Part shown: positions 7,477 to 16,169 of the stretch, one piece after another
Layout of the letters: each line of letters begins with the position of its first letter
Numbering within the stretch: the first letter of the stretch is position 1
Assembly (NCBI GenBank): GCA_943914465.1
Contig: CALUCD010000013.1
Coordinates: forward strand, 1-41,877
Source: an uncultured Corynebacterium sp.
GTDB lineage: Bacteria; Actinomycetota; Actinomycetes; Mycobacteriales; Mycobacteriaceae
Direction: 5' to 3'
Length of the DNA: 41,877 nucleotides
The notes under the pieces: generated by a model
Seen by the model: the letters and a program-made list of their open reading frames with translations, nothing else
Database searches by the model: none
Told to the model about the DNA's origin: nothing
Translations under genes and position numbers: made by a program

Positions 7477-9681
7477 TTAGCGAACCAGTTTGTACCACTG
7501 CACACTGAGCGCGGGGATGTGCAGCTCAACTGAATGTTCGAAGTTGTCCCACTCGAGCTGCTGCGATTGAACCTCGTTGGGAAGCGGGTTGCCCGCCCCG
7601 CCGTAGATCTCCTTGTCGGTGTTGACGATCATTTCCCACGTGCCAGCAGCCGGGACGCCGAGGCGGTAGTTCGTTTGGGACGCGCCGGAGAGATTTACCA
7701 CGGCGATGAGCGGCTGACCATCAGCACCCCACCGGGTGTAGGCGAGGATGTTGTGGGCCGCGTCGTCGCCTTTCAGCCACTGAAAGCCCATGGGGGAGTT
7801 GTCCTGCGAAAACAGCGCCGAGTTGTCGCGGTAGACAAAGTTGAGATCACGCACCAGGCGTTGAATGCCCTGGTGGTACTCGTGCCCCCAGCTGTCGGCA
7901 ATGTTATCCCAGTTGATGGAGTGGGCCTCGTCCCACTCAGTGGTCTGGCCCCACTCGCATCCCATGAACATGAGCTGCTTGCCGGGGTGGGAGTACATGT
8001 AGCCGTAAAGTGCGCGCAGACCAGCGGCTTTGTTCCAATCGTCGCCGGGCATCCGGGCCCACAGTGAACCTTTGCCGTGCACCACCTCATCATGGCTAAA
8101 AGGCAGGATGTACTTCTCAGAAAACGCGTACACCAGCGAGAACGTGATCTCGTTGTGGTGGTACGAGCGGTGGATCGGGTCTAAGGAAAAATACTCAAGG
8201 GTGTCGTTCATCCAGCCCATGTTCCACTTGAGGCTGAAGCCCAGGCCGTCAGCCTCAGTCTGGGCGGTCACCCCCGGCCAGGCGGTGGATTCCTCGGCGA
8301 TGGTGAGCACACCTGGATGGGTGCGCTGCACAGTCGCGTTCATCTCTTGAAGGAACTGCACCGCATCCCAGTGTTCGCGTCCGCCGTACTGGTTGGGTAG
8401 CCATTCCCCAGGTTCACGGGAGTAATCGAGGTAGAGCATGGAGGCCACGGCGTCCACGCGCAAACCATCGAGGTGGAATTCCTCAAACCAGTACAGGGCG
8501 TTTGCGACAAGGAAGTTTCGGACCTCATTGCGCCCGAAGTTGAACACGTAGGTGCCCCAGTCTTTTTGTTCGCCACGGCGCCAATCCGGGTGCTCGTACA
8601 GGGCGGTGCCGTCGAAACGCGCGAGCGCCCACGCATCCTTAGGGAAGTGGGCGGGAACCCAATCCACGATCACACCGATACCATGTTCGTGCAGCTCGTT
8701 GACGAGCGCGCGGAACTCGTCGGGGGTTCCCCAACGTGCTGTTGGGGCGTAATAGCCAGTGACCTGGTACCCCCAGGACCCGCCGAAAGGGTGTTCTGCA
8801 ACGGGCAAAAATTCCACGTGGGTGAAGCCGTTGTCGACCAGGTAGGGGATGAGTTCTTCACGCATGGTTGCGTAGTTTGAGCCCTGCTTCCACGAGCCGA
8901 TATGGCATTCGTAAATACTCATCGGCGCGTTTGTAGCATCGAGCCCGGCCCGTCGCTGGATCCAGTCCTCATCGGTCCATTCAAACGTGGTCGTCGGCGC
9001 GACAACGGAGACGGTCTCTGGAGGCACGAGTGTTTGTTTCGCGAACGGATCAGCTTTGTCCACGCGCACACCGTCTACCGTTTGCACCGCGAACTTGTAG
9101 GCCGTGCCTGCGTGGATACCGGGGATGAAGATCTCCCACACGCCCGTGGAGCCAAGCGTTCGCATAGGGTATTGGTTTGCGTTCCACTGGCAGAATTCGC
9201 CAACCACGGCAACACCCTGCGCATTTGGGGCCCAGACCGCGAATGAGGTGCCAGAGACTTCGCCGAGGGTGGTGACGTAGCTGTGCTCGTTGGCGCCGAG
9301 GACCTCCCAGAGCCGCTCGTGGCGTCCCTCACCGATCAGATGGAGATCAAGGGAGCCGAGCGTGGGCAGGAAATGATAGGGGTCGGCTGTGATGTACGGC
9401 TCGCCCTGCGGGTACGTGATCTTAAACCGGTAGTCAGGTGCCCGATCGTCTTCGAGCGCGGCGACCCAAATATCGTCGCCGGTATGGTGCATCTGCACCT
9501 CGTCGTTGTGAACGAGCAGCGCCACGTCTTGCGCTCCAAGCCAACGAGTGCGGACGACAGATCCATTGGCGGTGGCGTGCCAGCCGTAAAAATCATGCGG
9601 CGCGTGATGTTTGCATTCCACAAGCCTCGCTCGGTCCTGCTCGGGGATCAAAAGCGACGGGTCAATCTCCTGCGCAGTCAT
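7477..9681 (-). CDS. glgB: 1,4-alpha-glucan branching enzyme GlgB
   Basis: GlgB transfers alpha-1,4 oligosaccharides to alpha-1,6 positions to build glycogen-like glucans. The 734-residue GH13 enzyme has two N-terminal beta-sandwich modules (about 20-125 and 140-235, the second a CBM48 with SFAVWAPNAQGVAVVGEFCQWN). The catalytic barrel follows, with nucleophile D410 in GLRVDAV and acid/base E463 in TIAEES, plus the FSHDEVVHGKGSL motif. The C-terminal all-beta domain ends in SVQWYKLVR. The ATG at 9681 has an AAGGA ribosome binding site. It lies 65 bp downstream of glgE on the same strand, so the two form a glgE-glgB operon in which GlgE elongates and GlgB branches. Confidence 0.97.
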   Translation of the reverse strand: MTAQEIDPSLLIPEQDRARLVECKHHAPHDFYGWHATANGSVVRTRWLGAQDVALLVHNDEVQMHHTGDDIWVAALEDDRAPDYRFKITYPQGEPYITADPYHFLPTLGSLDLHLIGEGRHERLWEVLGANEHSYVTTLGEVSGTSFAVWAPNAQGVAVVGEFCQWNANQYPMRTLGSTGVWEIFIPGIHAGTAYKFAVQTVDGVRVDKADPFAKQTLVPPETVSVVAPTTTFEWTDEDWIQRRAGLDATNAPMSIYECHIGSWKQGSNYATMREELIPYLVDNGFTHVEFLPVAEHPFGGSWGYQVTGYYAPTARWGTPDEFRALVNELHEHGIGVIVDWVPAHFPKDAWALARFDGTALYEHPDWRRGEQKDWGTYVFNFGRNEVRNFLVANALYWFEEFHLDGLRVDAVASMLYLDYSREPGEWLPNQYGGREHWDAVQFLQEMNATVQRTHPGVLTIAEESTAWPGVTAQTEADGLGFSLKWNMGWMNDTLEYFSLDPIHRSYHHNEITFSLVYAFSEKYILPFSHDEVVHGKGSLWARMPGDDWNKAAGLRALYGYMYSHPGKQLMFMGCEWGQTTEWDEAHSINWDNIADSWGHEYHQGIQRLVRDLNFVYRDNSALFSQDNSPMGFQWLKGDDAAHNILAYTRWGADGQPLIAVVNLSGASQTNYRLGVPAAGTWEMIVNTDKEIYGGAGNPLPNEVQSQQLEWDNFEHSVELHIPALSVQWYKLVR

Positions 9682-9746
9682 GGAAGTCCTTCGGGTCGGG
9701 TGTCTGGAGTCGGGATTATTTTCCGGGGGTTACGCTCCGGGGTTAC

Positions 9747-11768
9747 TTATGGACGGTAGTCGTGATCAGAGATTTGCCGAAACGCCAGCGCTTGTCGGCG
9801 CTCAGGGGCGATCTGTGGCAGGCGAAAGATATGAGCGACGTTTTCTTGCGGGGCAAGGCGAACGTAGTTTTCGGACGACCAGGTGTAGCTATTGCGCGTG
9901 ATGAGGTCGTCGACTGTAAAAGGCTCGCCTGGATTCAAGCCGACCGCGGCGTGATCGATGCGAAGCGTCCCGGCCTGAGCGTAGTGCGGATCAAGGTTGA
10001 CAACGACGAGTACCGCGTTGCCGGTTATCGCGTCGACTTTCGAGTACGCGATGAGCTGCTCGTTGTTGATGTCGTGGAAGCGAATGTTGCGCAGCTGCTG
10101 CAGCGCCGGATTCTCCTTCCGAACATGATTAAGCAGAGCCAAGTAGGGCTCCAGTGATGCTCCGCGAGCCAATGCTGCTTCAAAATCGCGGGGGCGCAGC
10201 TCGTACTTTTCTGAATCGAGATATTCTTCCGAGCCTTCCGCCACCGGCTCGGCTTCATACAGCTCGAAGCCGGAGTACACACCCCACAACGGGCTCATGG
10301 TGGCAGCGAGTGTCGCGCGCAGCGCAAAGGCCGCTGGCCCGCCTTTTTGCAAGGACTCGTGAAGGATGTCCGGTGTGTTGACAAACAGGTTTGGGCGCGA
10401 CACATCAGCGACGTCAACCAGAAGCTGGGCGAAATCGATCAACTCGGCCTTTGTGGTCTTCCACGTGAAGTGGGTGTACGACTGAGAGAACCCGGCCTTC
10501 GAGAGCCCGTACATGCGCGGCGGGCGGGTAAACGCCTCGGCGAGGAAGATAACGTCAGGGTCGGTTTCGTGGACCTTGGCGATCAGCCAGTGCCAGAAGT
10601 TGACCGGTTTGGTGTGGGGATTGTCAACTCTAAATGTGGTGATGCCCAGATTGACCCAGTGCATGACCACTCGATATACCTCGTCGTAGAGCGCTTCCGG
10701 GGTGTTATCGAAGTTGATGGGGTAGATGTCCTGGTACTTTTTCGGCGGGTTCTCTGCGTATGCGATGGACCCGTCGGCGAGAACCGTGAAAAATTCCGGG
10801 TGCTGCGTTGCCCACGGGTGGTCGGGGGCTGCTTGCAGCGCCAGGTCCAAGGCGATTTCAAGGCCCAAATCCGCGGCGTGGTCGAGCATGGACGAAAACT
10901 CAGCCTCGGAACCAAGCGCCGGATGGATCGCGTCGTGGCCGCCGTCGCGTGAGCCGATTGCCCAGGGGGAACCAACATCATCGGCTGCGGGTGTGAGCGT
11001 GTTGTTGCGGCCCTTACGGTTGACTTCACCGATCGGGTGAATGGGAGGGAAGTACACCGTGTCAAACCCCATGGCTGCGACCCGGTCGAGTGCGGCAGCC
11101 GTTGTTGCCCACGTGCCATGCGCAGGGGTGCCGTTCTCATCGACCCCGCCAGTGGAGCGCGGAAACAGCTCGTACCAGGAATTCACGAGAGCCTCTCGGC
11201 GCTCCACGAGCACGTCGCAGATCGGCCCGTGGGACACAAGTTCACGTAGCGGGTGTTGCGTGAGAAGCTCAAGCACTTCATCAGCCAGCCCGGCTTCCAC
11301 TCGGGTATGCAGCGGCAGCGAGTCATCTGCGATGGTCTCGCGTGCGCGCTCGAGCACCTCGCGTCCAGTCGTGGCCTCGTGTGCCGCCGTGGTGAACAGT
11401 TCGATTCCCCGGGCGAGGTCATTGGCCATTTCGTGCTCAGTCTGGCCCGCGAGCAGCTTTTTCGACACCGCGTTGCGCCACGTTGCCATCACGTCGCTCC
11501 ACGCATCAACCCGGAAGCGCCACAGCCCCTCCTGATCTGGGGTGAACACCGCGTGCACGTAGTCTGGCCGGTAGACCTCCTGCTGCATCGGCACGCTGTA
11601 CTGGGTGCCGTCAGGGCGGGTAAGCACCACCGTTGCTGCAACCGCGTCGTGGCCCTCACGCCAGACCAGCGCCGAAATAGGGATGACTTCCCCTATCACA
11701 GCCTTCGCGGGGAGCGTACGCCCTGAGATCTGGGGGCGGACGTCATCAATGCCGAAGCGTGCAACCAT
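9747..11768 (-). CDS. glgE: alpha-1,4-glucan:maltose-1-phosphate maltosyltransferase GlgE
   Basis: GlgE extends alpha-1,4-glucans with maltosyl units from maltose-1-phosphate, the last step of the trehalose-to-glucan route of actinobacteria. The 673-residue protein has an N-terminal beta domain and a helical insert (about 110-200). Its GH13 barrel carries TVYFPPIHPIGEVNRKGRNN (238-256), nucleophile D382 in FRVDNPHTKPVNFWHWLI and acid/base E411 in VIFLAEAFTRP. The C-terminal beta domain closes the protein. The start ATG at 11768 has GAGGG about 7 nt upstream. It is the first gene of a glgE-glgB operon and is divergent from an ABC ATPase gene 184 bp away. Confidence 0.97.
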   Translation of the reverse strand: MVARFGIDDVRPQISGRTLPAKAVIGEVIPISALVWREGHDAVAATVVLTRPDGTQYSVPMQQEVYRPDYVHAVFTPDQEGLWRFRVDAWSDVMATWRNAVSKKLLAGQTEHEMANDLARGIELFTTAAHEATTGREVLERARETIADDSLPLHTRVEAGLADEVLELLTQHPLRELVSHGPICDVLVERREALVNSWYELFPRSTGGVDENGTPAHGTWATTAAALDRVAAMGFDTVYFPPIHPIGEVNRKGRNNTLTPAADDVGSPWAIGSRDGGHDAIHPALGSEAEFSSMLDHAADLGLEIALDLALQAAPDHPWATQHPEFFTVLADGSIAYAENPPKKYQDIYPINFDNTPEALYDEVYRVVMHWVNLGITTFRVDNPHTKPVNFWHWLIAKVHETDPDVIFLAEAFTRPPRMYGLSKAGFSQSYTHFTWKTTKAELIDFAQLLVDVADVSRPNLFVNTPDILHESLQKGGPAAFALRATLAATMSPLWGVYSGFELYEAEPVAEGSEEYLDSEKYELRPRDFEAALARGASLEPYLALLNHVRKENPALQQLRNIRFHDINNEQLIAYSKVDAITGNAVLVVVNLDPHYAQAGTLRIDHAAVGLNPGEPFTVDDLITRNSYTWSSENYVRLAPQENVAHIFRLPQIAPERRQALAFRQISDHDYRP

Positions 11769-11952
11769 TCGTGATCCCTCGTTTTCCCGCCTTGCCGCAG
11801 CCAGCCGCCGGGCGATTTACCATTTATTCGTTTTCGCTTTCACCCAAGCGTAGCGAAGGAGCAGGCTATCGACCGGGTAACGCCAAAACCGGTTGACGCG
11901 CACCGTCCAGACCGCCTGTAGCTCCCACACAAGAGACGGTAAATAGTCCACA
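11769..11952. promoter_or_regulatory. divergent intergenic region between glgE and the ABC ATPase gene
   Basis: These 184 bp separate two divergent genes and must carry both promoters. A 6-bp inverted repeat (TTCGCT at 11833-11838 with AGCGAA at 11852-11857) lies on the glgE side. TAAATA at 11940-11945 is the best -10 candidate for the plus-strand gene, 7 nt before its ATG. No certain -10 box for glgE was found. Confidence 0.45.
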
Positions 11953-12816
11953 ATGGGAGGGGTGAACGAGGAAGCGAAAGAGGAACCGAAGCTCACCACC
12001 GATCCCGACTTACTCGTCGATTTTCAAGGCGTGTCTTTCGTGCGGGACGGCAAGACTTTGGTCGGTCCCGTTGACTGGCAAGTTGAGCTGGATGAGCGTT
12101 GGGTAGTCGTGGGGCCGAACGGCGCGGGGAAGACCACGCTGATTCGCATGGCTGCGGCTCAGGAATTCCCGTCTGAGGGGGCGGCGTTCGTGGTCGGTGA
12201 ACAGCTGGGGCGGGCCGATATGCGCGATCTGCGGGCAACAATTGGGTTGACATCGTCAGCTGTTGCGCTGCGTGTCCCTGACGATGAGGCCGTGCGAGAC
12301 TTGGTTGTCTCAGCCGGCTACGCCATCTTAGGGCGGTGGCGGGAGGAATATGAAGAGGTTGACTATGAGCAGGCCTTGGACGTGCTCGAACAGGTCGGTG
12401 CGCTGCACCTCGTGGATCGCACCTGGTCCACACTCTCTGATGGGGAGAAAAAACGCGTGCTCGTCGCCCGAGCGGTGATGACGAACCCTGAGTTGCTCAT
12501 CATGGATGAGCCGGCTGCGGGGATGGACTTAGGTGGGCGCGAAGACCTCATGGAGTATCTCGGTGAGCTGGCACTGGACCCAGATGCCCCAGCGATCATC
12601 ATGATCACGCACCACCTTGAGGAGATCCCCTACGGGTTCACGCACGCGATGCTGCTCGATGAAGGGGAGGTCGTCGCCCAGGGGCTCATCGGGGATGTGC
12701 TGACCTCAGAGAACGTCTCAAAAGCGTATCACCAGCCGATCGAGGTGCGAAGAGATGACGGGCGCTACTTCGCTCGGCGGGCACGCAAAGGCAAAAGCGG
12801 CGCGCACCGGGCGTGA
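11953..12816 (+). CDS. single-domain ABC-type ATPase, YlmA-like, without a permease gene
   Basis: The 287-residue protein has one ABC nucleotide-binding domain. Walker A GPNGAGKTT is at 54-62, the signature at 161-165 reads LSDGE rather than LSGGQ, and Walker B LLIMDEP is at 181-187. The D-loop region AAGMD and the switch histidine in MITHH follow. The segment after Walker A that usually holds the Q-loop glutamine reads IGLTSSAVALR, as in YlmA-type orphan ATPases. The C-terminus is basic. No membrane partner is encoded nearby, so either the permease is elsewhere or it is a non-transport ABC protein. The ATG at 11953 is 7 nt after TAAATA, which suggests a leaderless start. An in-frame GTG at 11962 is an alternative. 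The Nudix gene follows after 42 bp. Confidence 0.85.
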   Translation: MGGVNEEAKEEPKLTTDPDLLVDFQGVSFVRDGKTLVGPVDWQVELDERWVVVGPNGAGKTTLIRMAAAQEFPSEGAAFVVGEQLGRADMRDLRATIGLTSSAVALRVPDDEAVRDLVVSAGYAILGRWREEYEEVDYEQALDVLEQVGALHLVDRTWSTLSDGEKKRVLVARAVMTNPELLIMDEPAAGMDLGGREDLMEYLGELALDPDAPAIIMITHHLEEIPYGFTHAMLLDEGEVVAQGLIGDVLTSENVSKAYHQPIEVRRDDGRYFARRARKGKSGAHRA

Positions 12817-12841
12817 GAATGGGGGTCGGCCCGACCGGTGT

Positions 12842-12850
12842 GAGGAGGTG
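12842..12850 (+). promoter_or_regulatory. strong ribosome binding site of the Nudix gene
   Basis: The run GAGGAGGTG lies 8 nt before the GTG at 12859. It is one of the few textbook Shine-Dalgarno sites in this region and fixes the GTG start. Confidence 0.8.
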
Positions 12851-12858
12851 ATCGAGGC

Positions 12859-13749
12859 GTGGTCTCTCAGGCCCCTAGGGGCTCTAGCCAGCGACCAACC
12901 GGGGCTGTCTCGGCCGACAAGGGCGATGCGATCGATCCCACCGAAACGAGCGGGTTCGGCGGATCGCGGCTATCTGCAACGGTCATTCTCATGCGGGACG
13001 GAGCGACCGATCTCGAGGTCTGGGTTCAAGAGCGCGTGCTCAGCATGCCCAACTATCCTGGTATCACCGTTTTTCCTGGCGGGGGAGTTGATACGCGCGA
13101 CTTCCCGCCACGCAGCTGGGACGATGGAGAACTGTGGACGGGACGCTCCGTTATCTCGCTTGCGCGCCAACTGGGAGTGACGAAGTACAAGGCGCACGCT
13201 GTTATGTTTGCGGCAGTCCGGGAGCTATTCGAAGAAACTGGGATCTTTTTGGCCGTCGACGACAACGGCAATCTGCTTGAAGATGCCACGATTTTCCACG
13301 AACACCGCCTGCAGCTCGAATCGCACATGCGCTCCCTGACTGACGTGCTCCAGCACAACGAACTCAGGGTCAGTGGTGATCTTCTCGCCCCATATGCACG
13401 TTGGGTGGGTCAATCCGAACGCGGCAACTGGTTCGACACGTTTAGCTTCCTCGCAGCAAACCCGAGTGGTCAAGAGCCGGACGCAAACACAGGCGAGGCT
13501 GACGATGCGAACTGGTTCCCGCCTACTTTGCTTATCGACGGTTGGCGCGCCGGGCTTGTTCGCTTCGCTCCCGCAACCTGGATGCACCTGGTGGAACTGT
13601 CGGATTATCGCACTGTTGCAGATGCTCTTGCGGCCGCAGATTCTGCAACTATCACCCCAATTGTGGATGTGTTCGCCTACGACGAGCGAATTTCAGAGTT
13701 CTTTGACCATGCTCCGCGCGACAGGATCGGTAGACGCCTTGAGTTTTAG
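12859..13749 (+). CDS. Nudix hydrolase, NUDT19-like with an interrupted Nudix box
   Basis: The 296-residue product contains a Nudix fold starting with SATVILMRDG and VFPGGGVD (about residues 39-78). The second half of the Nudix box, AAVRELFEETGIFL, is at 118-131 (R121, E122, E125, E126). The conserved Gly and the RE-x2-EE part are separated by about 45 residues instead of the usual handful, as in the NUDT19 subgroup. Members of that subgroup hydrolyse CoA-type pyrophosphates, but the substrate here is not known. The GTG start has an excellent ribosome binding site. The last 41 bases overlap the likely start of the next gene in another frame, suggesting coupling. Confidence 0.85.
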   Translation: MVSQAPRGSSQRPTGAVSADKGDAIDPTETSGFGGSRLSATVILMRDGATDLEVWVQERVLSMPNYPGITVFPGGGVDTRDFPPRSWDDGELWTGRSVISLARQLGVTKYKAHAVMFAAVRELFEETGIFLAVDDNGNLLEDATIFHEHRLQLESHMRSLTDVLQHNELRVSGDLLAPYARWVGQSERGNWFDTFSFLAANPSGQEPDANTGEADDANWFPPTLLIDGWRAGLVRFAPATWMHLVELSDYRTVADALAAADSATITPIVDVFAYDERISEFFDHAPRDRIGRRLEF

Positions 13750-14962
13750 TCTGGAGGAGGTCCGGTTCCTCGCTGGCGCACTGCCGCGCATCGGGGCAAT
13801 GGGTCCCAAGCTCGCGTTGACTAAAGCGAGCGTGTTCGCAGATCGGACACTGCTTGAACGGGAATTCGGCGAACACGCCCGTGCAGTAGCGGCGCTGATA
13901 TCAGCCCAACGTGCAGCAACAGGCAAGATGCCTGCAGGCTGGCTGACAGATATCGATGCTGCACAGCAGGCCACTTCGGAGCCTGTCGCGCGCCTGCGAG
14001 CACACCGGCTGCATCAGGCAGGCGTGACGCAGGTCCATGACGTGACCTGCTCAGTGGGCACCGAGGCTCCTGCGTTTTTCCGCATCGGTGTTGAATGGAT
14101 GGGCTCGGATGTGTCGCGGCCACGTGTAGCGATGGCTCGGCACAACCTCGGCAACGGCGTCTGGCTCGTAGCCGCAGATGCGCTCACCCCGGTCAGCACC
14201 GCCGATGTCATTGTCGCGGATCCGGCGCGACGCGTCGGCGGCCGTCGCATTACAGACCCTGCTCATCTACAACCCCCACTTCCTGCGCTGCTGGAGGCGT
14301 ATCGCGGACGCGAGTTAGCGATCAAGTGCGCGCCGGGCATTGACTATTCGGACTGGGAGGGACTTGTCAGCGTCGTCTCCGTCGACGGGGGAGTAAAAGA
14401 GGTGTGCCTCTACACTCCGGGGCTCGCAGGTGGGGTCGATTCTGCCACTGCCAGTTTGGCCAGCCAAGGACAGGGCAGAGTCCGCGAAGCGGTCGTTATG
14501 CGCGCTGATGGTTTTGCGGAGCGCTGTGCATCCACCGAGGCAGACGAGGTGGCAGTCGCGCCGCCGGGGACGTTCATTCTCGAACCGGACGGGGCGGTGA
14601 TTCGTGCTGGGTTGGTGCGGCACTGGGCGGCCCGCCACGGGTTGTGGATGTTGGATCCACACATCGCATTTGTATCCGGTGAGGCGATACCGCCTGGTTA
14701 TAGCGGATTTCAGCTGGTAGAGACTGTCTCGCTGAAGACGTTGAAGCGCGCGCTTGCCCGGCACGGCGCAGGAAGCGTGGAAATTCTCGTGCGCGGGGTG
14801 AATGTTGACCCCGACCTGCTGCGTGCAAAGCTGAAGCTGAAGGGTGAGACACCGATGGCGGTGGTGATAGCCCGGATTGGCGATACAGCTCTGGCATACA
14901 TTTGCCGTGCGCGAGAACACGTGCCTGCTGGCCGATCCGCTGAATCAGCCAGCGGGGGTTAG
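13709..14962 (+). CDS. class I SAM-dependent methyltransferase with THUMP-like C-terminus
   Basis: The 417-residue protein has an N-terminal helical region (LSFSLEEVRFLAGALPRIGAMGPKLALTKASVFADRTLLE). A Rossmann methyltransferase core has the SAM loop VHDVTCSVGTEA (about residues 110-121) and VIVADPARRVGGRR, where the D-P-A-R-R motif replaces the DPP(Y/F) of amino-methyltransferases. The C-terminal THUMP-like domain includes the segment VSLKTLKRALARHGAGSVEILVRGVNVDP. I recall this actinobacterial family as annotated only in general terms, and the target is unknown. The frame is open further upstream, but that part lies within the Nudix gene. The ATG at 13709 is the first plausible start, and a TTG at 13739 is an alternative. 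Its TAG stop overlaps the -10 box of the next gene. Confidence 0.82.
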   Translation: MLRATGSVDALSFSLEEVRFLAGALPRIGAMGPKLALTKASVFADRTLLEREFGEHARAVAALISAQRAATGKMPAGWLTDIDAAQQATSEPVARLRAHRLHQAGVTQVHDVTCSVGTEAPAFFRIGVEWMGSDVSRPRVAMARHNLGNGVWLVAADALTPVSTADVIVADPARRVGGRRITDPAHLQPPLPALLEAYRGRELAIKCAPGIDYSDWEGLVSVVSVDGGVKEVCLYTPGLAGGVDSATASLASQGQGRVREAVVMRADGFAERCASTEADEVAVAPPGTFILEPDGAVIRAGLVRHWAARHGLWMLDPHIAFVSGEAIPPGYSGFQLVETVSLKTLKRALARHGAGSVEILVRGVNVDPDLLRAKLKLKGETPMAVVIARIGDTALAYICRAREHVPAGRSAESASGG

Positions 14963-14965
14963 GGT
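14960..14965 (+). promoter_or_regulatory. -10 box TAGGGT overlapping a stop codon, for the cysteine desulfurase gene
   Basis: TAGGGT matches TANNNT and ends 6 nt before the ATG at 14972. Its first three bases are the TAG stop codon of the methyltransferase gene. Confidence 0.55.
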
Positions 14966-14971
14966 TGGCGC

Positions 14972-16096
14972 ATGGCTTACCTTGATCATGCAGCTACAAC
15001 TCCGATGCGTCAGTGCGCCATTGATGCCTGGGTTGAACATGCGGGCGTGCTCAACCCAGCAAGTCAGCACGGCTCGGGGCGCAAAGCAAACGCTGTGCTC
15101 CAGCAGGCGCGCGAGACAGTTGCAGACCTATTGGGGGCAGACCCGGTGGAAGTCATCTTTACCGGGTCGGGCACAGAGGCAAACAATGTGGCGGTCCAGG
15201 GCTTATACGCTGCGTCGACACGCGATCGCGTTGTAGTCAGCTCGATTGAGCACCCGGCAGTACTTGAGACAGCGCGCTATCTGCAGGCCGCCCACGACGC
15301 GCAAGTCGAGTGGTTGCAACCTGAACCCAGTGGGCATATAACGGATTTGCAGCCTTTGGACGCCCCTGCGGCGGTGGCGGCATTGATGTGGGCGAATAAC
15401 GAGACGGGTGCGCTGCAGCCAGTTGCTGCGGCCGCGGAGCGTGCCGCAGCCTCCGGTACGCCACTTCATGTCGATGCGGTGCAGGTGGTGGGCAAGCAGC
15501 CGGTGGACTTTAGCGCTCTCGGCGCGACCACACTTGCGGCAAGTGCCCACAAGTTCGGCGGTCCGCGGGGGGTCGGGATATTGCTTGCGAAGCGATCACC
15601 AGCACCACAAGCGATCATTATGGGTGGGGGACAGGAGCGTGGTTTGCGCTCTGGGACAGTGGATGTGGCATCTGCGGCGGCGACGGCGGCGGCATTGCGT
15701 GAAGCTGTTGCTGAGATGCAGACGGAAGCGACCCGGCAGCGGGTGCTGCGCGATGAGTTGCTCAGTGAGATAACCCGCCGTGTCCCGTCGGCGGTGGTGA
15801 TAACGCAGGAACCTGCACTCACTGGACATGCGCACCTTATATTTCCTGGGGCGAATCCTGATGCATTGATTATGTTGTGTGATGCGGCTGGGATTGAAGT
15901 GTCAACTGGATCGGCATGTGCGGCGGGGGTTGTGAGGTATAGTCATGTTTTGGAAGCGATGGGGGTCGCCGCAGAGGCTGGCATGGGAGCGTTGCGGCTG
16001 ACATTGGGCAGAACGACGACGCGTGATGATGTTTCGCTCGTGGCAGAGCACATAGAACGAGTCGTTGAACGAGCCCGCGCCGTGGGCGAGCTGTGA
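14972..16096 (+). CDS. cysteine desulfurase (NifS/IscS family)
   Basis: This PLP enzyme removes sulfur from cysteine to form a protein persulfide for tRNA thiolation or Fe-S assembly. In the 374-residue product, YLDHAATTPM is at 3-12, GSGTEANNVAV at 65-75 and the PLP lysine K194 in SAHKFGGPRG. The persulfide cysteine C316 lies in STGSACAAG. The HVDAVQ motif that holds the PLP ring is at 166-171. No scaffold (iscU/sufU) gene is adjacent, but mnmA, which needs sulfur from such an enzyme, lies 2 kb downstream. This suggests tRNA 2-thiouridine synthesis as one role. The start is 6 nt after a TAGGGT hexamer. Confidence 0.95.
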   Translation: MAYLDHAATTPMRQCAIDAWVEHAGVLNPASQHGSGRKANAVLQQARETVADLLGADPVEVIFTGSGTEANNVAVQGLYAASTRDRVVVSSIEHPAVLETARYLQAAHDAQVEWLQPEPSGHITDLQPLDAPAAVAALMWANNETGALQPVAAAAERAAASGTPLHVDAVQVVGKQPVDFSALGATTLAASAHKFGGPRGVGILLAKRSPAPQAIIMGGGQERGLRSGTVDVASAAATAAALREAVAEMQTEATRQRVLRDELLSEITRRVPSAVVITQEPALTGHAHLIFPGANPDALIMLCDAAGIEVSTGSACAAGVVRYSHVLEAMGVAAEAGMGALRLTLGRTTTRDDVSLVAEHIERVVERARAVGEL

Positions 16097-16169
16097 TTCT
16101 CGCCACAAATGAGTGTTACTCATGTGACAAAAGTGAACATAGTTATGTTTGTGCGATAAGGTATTCAGT
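16097..16169 (+). promoter_or_regulatory. upstream control region of the GH25 muramidase gene, with two palindromes
   Basis: Directly after the cysteine desulfurase stop lies ATGAGT-GTT-ACTCAT (16109-16123), a perfect 6-bp inverted repeat. AACATA-GT-TATGTT (16136-16149), another perfect 6-bp inverted repeat, follows. Three GTNA-type pentamers (GTTAC 16116, GTGAC 16124, GTGAA 16133) are spaced 8-9 bp apart. TAAGGT at 16157-16162 ends 7 nt before the ATG and is the likely -10 box. The arrangement looks like an operator for a dimeric regulator. Which one is not shown by the sequence. Confidence 0.5.

Noticed and set aside
13373..13708. Upstream extension of the methyltransferase frame
   Set aside because: It lies inside the Nudix gene in another frame. 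The residues are low-complexity and unrelated to the family, and the family-like start is at 13709 or 13739.
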